Below are positions 4,656 through 5,052 of a DNA stretch of 5,052 bases, one piece after another. Positions within the stretch are counted from its first letter, which is position 1, and each line of letters opens with the position of its first letter. The position numbers and the translations under genes are program-made. The DNA comes from Chloroflexota bacterium (GTDB taxonomy: Bacteria; Chloroflexota; Dehalococcoidia; UBA6926; JACQUM01), in the NCBI GenBank assembly GCA_016210295.1, contig JACQUM010000046.1, positions 1-5,052 on the forward strand. Direction: 5' to 3'. The notes below the pieces were generated by a model. That model ran no database searches. It was not told the DNA's origin and saw only the letters and a list, made by a program, of their open reading frames with translations.

Positions 4656-5052
4656 GTGACGCAGGATCTCTCGACGGGAGGGCCCTCGGCTCCTGTTGCC
4701 TATTTTTCCATGGAGATTGGCCTGGAGCCGGCCATGCCGACGTACGCCGGTGGCCTGGGGGTGCTGGCCGGGGACGCCCTCCGGGCCGCCGCCGACCTGG
4801 GCATCCCGATGGTGGGCATCACTCTCTTGCACCGTCAAGGGTACTTCCGCCAGCGCCTGGGAATCTGGGGAGACCAGAGCGAATACCCGGCCCTGTGGTC
4901 GCCGGAGGAGTTCCTGGAACCCCAGCCGCACCTCGTCCCGCTGACCATCGAAGGCCGGCGAGTCTGGGTGCGGGCGTGGCGCTCCATCGTCCGAGGGGTG
5001 GCAGGACACATCGTTCCCGTCTATTTCCTGGATACGGCCCTGCCAGAGAACA
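4656..5052 (+). CDS. glgP: Alpha-glucan (glycogen/maltodextrin) phosphorylase, N-terminal part, 3' end outside window
   Basis: Family GT35 phosphorylases are PLP enzymes that release glucose-1-phosphate from the non-reducing ends of glycogen, starch or maltodextrin. About 132 codons are present before the window ends. The sequence matches the compact bacterial alpha-glucan phosphorylase type: VAYFSMEIGLEPAMPTYAGG, then LGVLAGDALRAAADLGIPMVG, LLHRQGYFRQRLG, and near the edge HIVPVYFLDTALPEN, all family blocks in the right order and spacing. The PLP lysine and most active-site residues lie beyond the window. The start is uncertain. GTG 4656 puts 14 residues before VAYFSME and lies downstream of the proposed promoter and palindrome, but lacks a good ribosome binding site. 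GTG 4635 has AGG at a 7-base spacing but lies within the palindrome; TTG 4653 is a third option. ATG 4710 would cut off the first conserved strand and is too late. The frame is open back to a stop at 4494-4496. It is divergent from the trmO-like gene. Confidence 0.93.
   Translation, partial: MTQDLSTGGPSAPVAYFSMEIGLEPAMPTYAGGLGVLAGDALRAAADLGIPMVGITLLHRQGYFRQRLGIWGDQSEYPALWSPEEFLEPQPHLVPLTIEGRRVWVRAWRSIVRGVAGHIVPVYFLDTALPEN

Noticed and set aside
4380..5009. Minus-strand open frame of 209 codons through repeat copy C and opposite the phosphorylase
   Set aside because: It crosses the repeat, the promoter region and the glgP-like gene, and shows no domain.

Overview
The window is GC-rich bacterial DNA with strong G/C preference at third codon positions. 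It looks like a chromosomal segment of an environmental, probably uncultured bacterium. Complex I subunits, a soluble Hanks-type kinase, a short TrmO-type protein, an alpha-glucan phosphorylase and hairpin-rich repeats in the intergenic gaps would fit Chloroflexota. That placement rests on general resemblance only and is weak. Nothing indicates a phage or plasmid.

Layout: (1) 2-2399, plus strand, is the end of a respiratory complex I operon: the C-terminal half of nuoL, cut by the window edge, then a complete nuoN after only 4 bases. No nuoM lies between them. (2) 2400-2616 is a gap holding repeat copy A, a weak promoter-like site and a ribosome binding site. (3) 2617-3704, plus strand, holds a small, very basic protein of unknown function (60 aa), an intercistronic hairpin, and a soluble serine/threonine protein kinase. 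(4) 3705-3867 is a convergent gap holding repeat copy B and a small inverted element. (5) 3868-4323, minus strand, is a short TrmO/TsaA-family protein. (6) 4324-4655 is a 332-base divergent gap holding repeat copy C, a possible fourth fragment, and a promoter-plus-palindrome arrangement. (7) 4656-5052, plus strand, is the N-terminal part of an alpha-glucan (glycogen/maltodextrin) phosphorylase that runs off the window.

The genes do not form one pathway. They cover energy conversion (NuoL/NuoN proton pumping), signalling (kinase), tRNA modification (TrmO-like) and storage-glucan breakdown (GlgP-like). The most interesting non-genic feature is a family of repeats about 110-130 bp long. One copy sits in each gap longer than 100 bases, all on the same strand, each built from up to three hairpins in the same order. 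Paired base changes between copies preserve the stems. The second signal worth testing is a perfect 14-bp palindrome just downstream of a good -10 hexamer, ahead of the phosphorylase gene.
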